Assembly: GCF_013839525.1 (NCBI RefSeq)
Contig: NZ_JACDIS010000001.1
Coordinates: 62,001-126,000, forward strand
DNA: 64,000 nt
DNA from: Chthonobacter rhizosphaerae
GTDB lineage: Bacteria > Pseudomonadota > Alphaproteobacteria > Rhizobiales > Pleomorphomonadaceae
Direction: 5' to 3'
Position numbers and translations under genes: made by a program. The notes below the pieces were generated by a model that ran no database searches, was not told the origin of the DNA, and was given only the letters and a program-made list of their open reading frames with translations. Below are positions 61,163 to 64,000 of this stretch, in pieces; within the stretch, counting starts at the first letter, position 1; each line of letters begins with the position of its first letter.

Positions 61163-62041
61163 ATGGTCGAGATCAACTCCGTGGGCGTCATCGGTGCCGG
61201 CCAGATGGGCAGCGGCATCGCCCATGTCTGCGCCCTGAAGGGCTTCAAGGTCGGCCTGCACGACACGTCGCCCGACCGGATCGAGGCCGGTCTCGCGACC
61301 ATCAACGGCAACCTGACCCGCCAGGTGGCCGGCAAGAAGATCAGCGAGGAGGAGCGCGTCGAGGCGCTCGGCCGGATCCACCCCGTGCTGACCCTCGACG
61401 AGTTCGGCGACTACGACCTCGTCATCGAGGCCGCCACCGAGAACGAGACGGTGAAGCGCAAGATCTTCAGCGCGCTCTGTCCGTCGCTGAAGCCGGAGGC
61501 GATGGTCGGCACGAACACGTCGTCCATTTCGATCACGCGCCTCGCCGCCTCCACGGACCGGCCGGAGCGCTTCATCGGCATTCATTTCATGAACCCGGTG
61601 CCGGTGATGCAGCTCGTCGAGCTGGTCCGCGGCATCGCCACCGAGGACGAGACCTTCGACGCCGCCAAGCAGTTCGTCGCGCGTCTCGGCAAGACCATCG
61701 CGGTGTCGGAGGACTTCCCGGCCTTCATGGTCAACCGCATCCTGCTGCCGATGATCAACGAGGCGATCTACACGCTCTACGAGGGCGTCGGCTCGGTGGA
61801 CGCCATCGACACCGCCATGCGGCTCGGCGCCAACCACCCCATGGGCCCGCTGCAGCTCGCCGACTTCATCGGCCTCGACACCTGCCTGTCCATCATGCAG
61901 GTGCTCTACGAGGGCCTCGCCGACAGCAAGTACCGCCCCTGCCCGCTGCTGGTGAAGTATGTCGAGGCCGGCTGGCTCGGCCGCAAGACCCAGCGCGGCT
62001 TCTACGACTACCGCGGCGAGACCCCGGTTCCGACCCGCTGA
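61163..62041 (+). CDS. hbdA: 3-hydroxybutyryl-CoA dehydrogenase
   Basis: 292 residues, the stand-alone short-chain form. NAD(P)-binding [21 protein letters not shown], the catalytic region [10 protein letters not shown] and [11 protein letters not shown] (His), and the C-terminal [19 protein letters not shown]. Interconverts acetoacetyl-CoA and 3-hydroxybutyryl-CoA in fatty-acid or PHB-linked metabolism; electrons of the linked acyl-CoA dehydrogenase enter through EtfAB. Converges on purH after 22 bases. Confidence 0.93.
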   Translation: MVEINSVGVIGAGQMGSGIAHVCALKGFKVGLHDTSPDRIEAGLATINGNLTRQVAGKKISEEERVEALGRIHPVLTLDEFGDYDLVIEAATENETVKRKIFSALCPSLKPEAMVGTNTSSISITRLAASTDRPERFIGIHFMNPVPVMQLVELVRGIATEDETFDAAKQFVARLGKTIAVSEDFPAFMVNRILLPMINEAIYTLYEGVGSVDAIDTAMRLGANHPMGPLQLADFIGLDTCLSIMQVLYEGLADSKYRPCPLLVKYVEAGWLGRKTQRGFYDYRGETPVPTR

Positions 62042-62063
62042 GGCGTCGAGGCCCGTCCGCCGC

Positions 62064-63650
62064 TCAGTGGCGGAAGTGGCGCATGCCGGTGAACACCATG
62101 GCGAGGCCGGCGGCGTCGGCGGCGGCGATGACCTCGTCGTCGCGGACCGACCCGCCCGGCTGGATCACCGCGGTGGCGCCGGCCTCGATGGCGGCCTCCA
62201 GGCCGTCAGCGAAGGGGAAGAAGGCGTCTGAGGCGACTACCGCGCCCTCCGTGAGCCGCTCCGCGACGCCGGCCGCGCGGGCGGCGTCCTCCGCCTTGCG
62301 GGCGGCGATGCGGGAGCTGTCCACCCGGCTCATCTGGCCGGCGCCGATGCCGACGGTGCGGCCGTCCTTCACGTAGACGATGGCGTTCGACTTCACGTGC
62401 TTGGCCACCTTGAAGGCGAACAGCATGTCGGCGAGCTCCCGGTCGGTCGGCGCGCGCCGGGTCACGACCTTGAGGCCGTCCGCGGTGACGACGCCGTTGT
62501 CCCGCGACTGGAACAGGAGGCCGCCCGCGACCGTGCGCACGGACAGGCCCGGGGCCCGCGGGTCCGGCAGGCCGCCGGTGACGAGGAGGCGCAGGTTCTT
62601 CTTGGCGGCGACCAGCGCCACCGCCTCGTCGGTGGCGTCCGGCGCGATGATGACCTCGGTGAAGACATCCACGATCCTCGCCGCCGCGTCCGCGTCGAGG
62701 GTCCGGTTGAGGGCCACGATGCCGCCGAAGGCCGACACCGGATCGCAGGCGAGCGCCTTGCCGTAGGCCTCCGCGAGGCTGGCGCCGGTCGCCACGCCGC
62801 ACGGGTTGGCGTGCTTGATGATGGCCACGGCGGGCTCGTCGGCGAACTCGGCCACCAGTTCGAACGCCGCGTCCGTGTCGTTGATGTTGTTGTAGGAGAG
62901 CTGCTTGCCCTGGAGCTGCCGCGCCGTGGCGACGCCCGGCCGGTTGCCGCCGCCCACGTAGAAGCGCGCCCACTGGTGCGGGTTCTCGCCATAGCGCAGC
63001 GCCTCCTGGAGCCGGCCGCCCACGGCCGCGAAGTCGCCGGTCTCGCCGCCGAGGGCGCCGGCGAACCAGCCGGAGATCGCCGCGTCATAGGCGGCGGTGC
63101 GGCTGAAGGCCTTCGCGGCGAGCCGCCGGCGGAGGTCGAACGGCACGCCGCCCGCGTCCAGTTCGGCGAGAACGGCCGCATAGTCGGCGGGCTCTACGAC
63201 CACGGTCAGCCAGGCGTGGTTCTTGGCGGCGGCGCGGATCATGGCCGGCCCGCCCACGTCGATGTTCTCGATGGTGTCGTCCACGGAGGCGCCGCGGGCG
63301 ACGGTGGCCTCGAACGGGTAGAGGTTGACCACCAGGATGTCGATCGGCTCGATGCCGTGCGTCCGCAGGGCCGCCTGGTGCTCGGTGTTGTCGCGCACGG
63401 CGAGGAGACCACCGTGCACCTTCGGGTGCAGGGTCTTCACCCGGCCGTCCATGATCTCCGGGAAGCCCGTCATGGCGGCGACCTCGGTCACCGGCACGCC
63501 GGCCTCCTCCAGCATGGCCCTGGAGCCGCCGGTGGTCAGGACCTCGACGCCCCGGTCGGCGAGCGCCCGGGCGAACTCCACCAGGCCAGCCTTGTCCGAG
63601 ACGGAGATGAGAGCCCGCTTCGGCTGGATGCGGTCGAGGTGGCCGGTCAT
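62064..63650 (-). CDS. purH: Bifunctional AICAR formyltransferase / IMP cyclohydrolase
   Basis: 528 residues; the last two steps of IMP synthesis. The N-terminal MGS-like domain has [13 protein letters not shown] and [28 protein letters not shown]; the C-terminal formyltransferase has [19 protein letters not shown], the KHANPCGVA motif, and DAFFPFADG with the C-terminal MRHFRH. The ATG at 63650 (MTGHLD) follows GGAG with 7 spacing; an earlier GTG/ATG adds six residues. Confidence 0.97.
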   Translation of the reverse strand: MTGHLDRIQPKRALISVSDKAGLVEFARALADRGVEVLTTGGSRAMLEEAGVPVTEVAAMTGFPEIMDGRVKTLHPKVHGGLLAVRDNTEHQAALRTHGIEPIDILVVNLYPFEATVARGASVDDTIENIDVGGPAMIRAAAKNHAWLTVVVEPADYAAVLAELDAGGVPFDLRRRLAAKAFSRTAAYDAAISGWFAGALGGETGDFAAVGGRLQEALRYGENPHQWARFYVGGGNRPGVATARQLQGKQLSYNNINDTDAAFELVAEFADEPAVAIIKHANPCGVATGASLAEAYGKALACDPVSAFGGIVALNRTLDADAAARIVDVFTEVIIAPDATDEAVALVAAKKNLRLLVTGGLPDPRAPGLSVRTVAGGLLFQSRDNGVVTADGLKVVTRRAPTDRELADMLFAFKVAKHVKSNAIVYVKDGRTVGIGAGQMSRVDSSRIAARKAEDAARAAGVAERLTEGAVVASDAFFPFADGLEAAIEAGATAVIQPGGSVRDDEVIAAADAAGLAMVFTGMRHFRH

Positions 63651-63732
63651 GAGAGGACTCCGGGGCAAGCGCAGAAGGGTGGCGCGCGCGATAGCACGGA
63701 TCCGCCCGCGGCGGAACCCGGCGCGCCCCGCC

Positions 63733-64000
63733 TCAGCCGAAGAGATCGGGCCCGACCTGGCCGGCCCGCGCGCGGCCGCCGCGCACCCGGTTGGAGAGCC
63801 CCGTCCGGGTGAGGGTCCAGCCCACCTCCGGCGTCACCCGCGCGCCGCCGGACAGGACGATCTGGGCCGATCGGCGGCGGCCATGCACGTCGGAGAGGTA
63901 GATGCTTTCCGCCAGCACCGGCTCGATCAGCGGGCAGGAGAAGGTCCAGGCCTCCCCGTCCGGCGACAGGAGGAGGATGTCGCCGCCGGCGGTGCGGTTC
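63733..64000 (-). CDS. Heparinase II/III family protein, C-terminal end only
   Basis: At least 88 residues are in frame up to the window edge; the gene continues beyond it. Visible: [16 protein letters not shown], then [23 protein letters not shown] and a final [18 protein letters not shown], matching the beta-sheet C-terminus of heparinase II/III-like polysaccharide lyases beside purH in this order. Catalytic residues lie outside the window. Confidence 0.75.
   Translation of the reverse strand, partial: NRTAGGDILLLSPDGEAWTFSCPLIEPVLAESIYLSDVHGRRRSAQIVLSGGARVTPEVGWTLTRTGLSNRVRGGRARAGQVGPDLFG

Overview
The window is a chromosomal segment of a high-GC (about 70 % by eye) alphaproteobacterium, most likely of the order Hyphomicrobiales (Rhizobiales). 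Pointers are the gene order helicase / S4 protein / fdxA / carD, a second-type RpoH sigma factor, dnaJ-like / cobS / cobT beside bolA, aroK-aroB next to xerD-accA, an NAD-specific glutamate dehydrogenase of about 1600 residues, an imuA-imuB cassette behind a GTTC-N7-GTTC SOS box, and etfBA followed by a 3-hydroxybutyryl-CoA dehydrogenase. The family and genus cannot be fixed from the sequence alone. No prophage, transposase or CRISPR array was found.

Region 1 (about 1-18,100) is a surface-glycan locus. It holds a 5'-truncated family-4 glycosyltransferase, a polysaccharide pyruvyl transferase and a Tat-exported GH16 glycanase on the + strand. Facing them is a tightly coupled minus-strand operon (five junctions overlap by 1-4 bases or are nearly touching) of two paralogous GT4 enzymes, a GT2-like protein with an N-terminal nonapeptide repeat, a tail-anchored coiled-coil protein, a SAM methyltransferase and a large GT2 enzyme. 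Next come a small RTX calcium-binding protein and a type I secretion ABC/HlyD pair, with unusually AT-rich control regions, then one more GT4. The layout suggests synthesis, pyruvyl/methyl decoration and trimming of an exported polysaccharide, with a co-secreted RTX protein. No polymerase, flippase or outer-membrane channel lies inside the window.

Region 2 (18,100-31,100) contains tRNA-Arg(CCU), a degenerate nuclease-fold protein, an M48-LysM lipoprotein protease, and stress and transcription genes (rpoH, carD), fdxA, an S4 RNA-binding protein and a SUV3-like helicase. A 788-base gene-free stretch with a dense cluster of GANTC (CcrM) sites precedes a DUF3108 protein, rpmB and a queuosine-precursor transporter.

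Region 3 (31,100-43,500) carries the aerobic cobaltochelatase genes cobS and cobT with a coupled phytase-like esterase, a DnaJ-domain protein, bolA, aroB, aroK, a small membrane protein overlapping xerD, accA, an L,D-transpeptidase lipoprotein, a GNAT acetyltransferase and a 53-base tandem repeat.

Region 4 (43,500-64,000) carries the SOS mutagenesis genes imuA-imuB (no dnaE2 adjacent), ppa, a LemA/TPM pair, a peptidoglycan amidase, the large glutamate dehydrogenase, gluQ, an AlkA-type glycosylase, an esterase, a HIG1-domain protein, a PagL-like deacylase, a PduO-type cobalamin adenosyltransferase, a rhomboid protease, etfB-etfA, 3-hydroxybutyryl-CoA dehydrogenase, purH and the 3' end of a heparinase II/III family gene. 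Together with cobST, the adenosyltransferase points to aerobic B12 synthesis and use.
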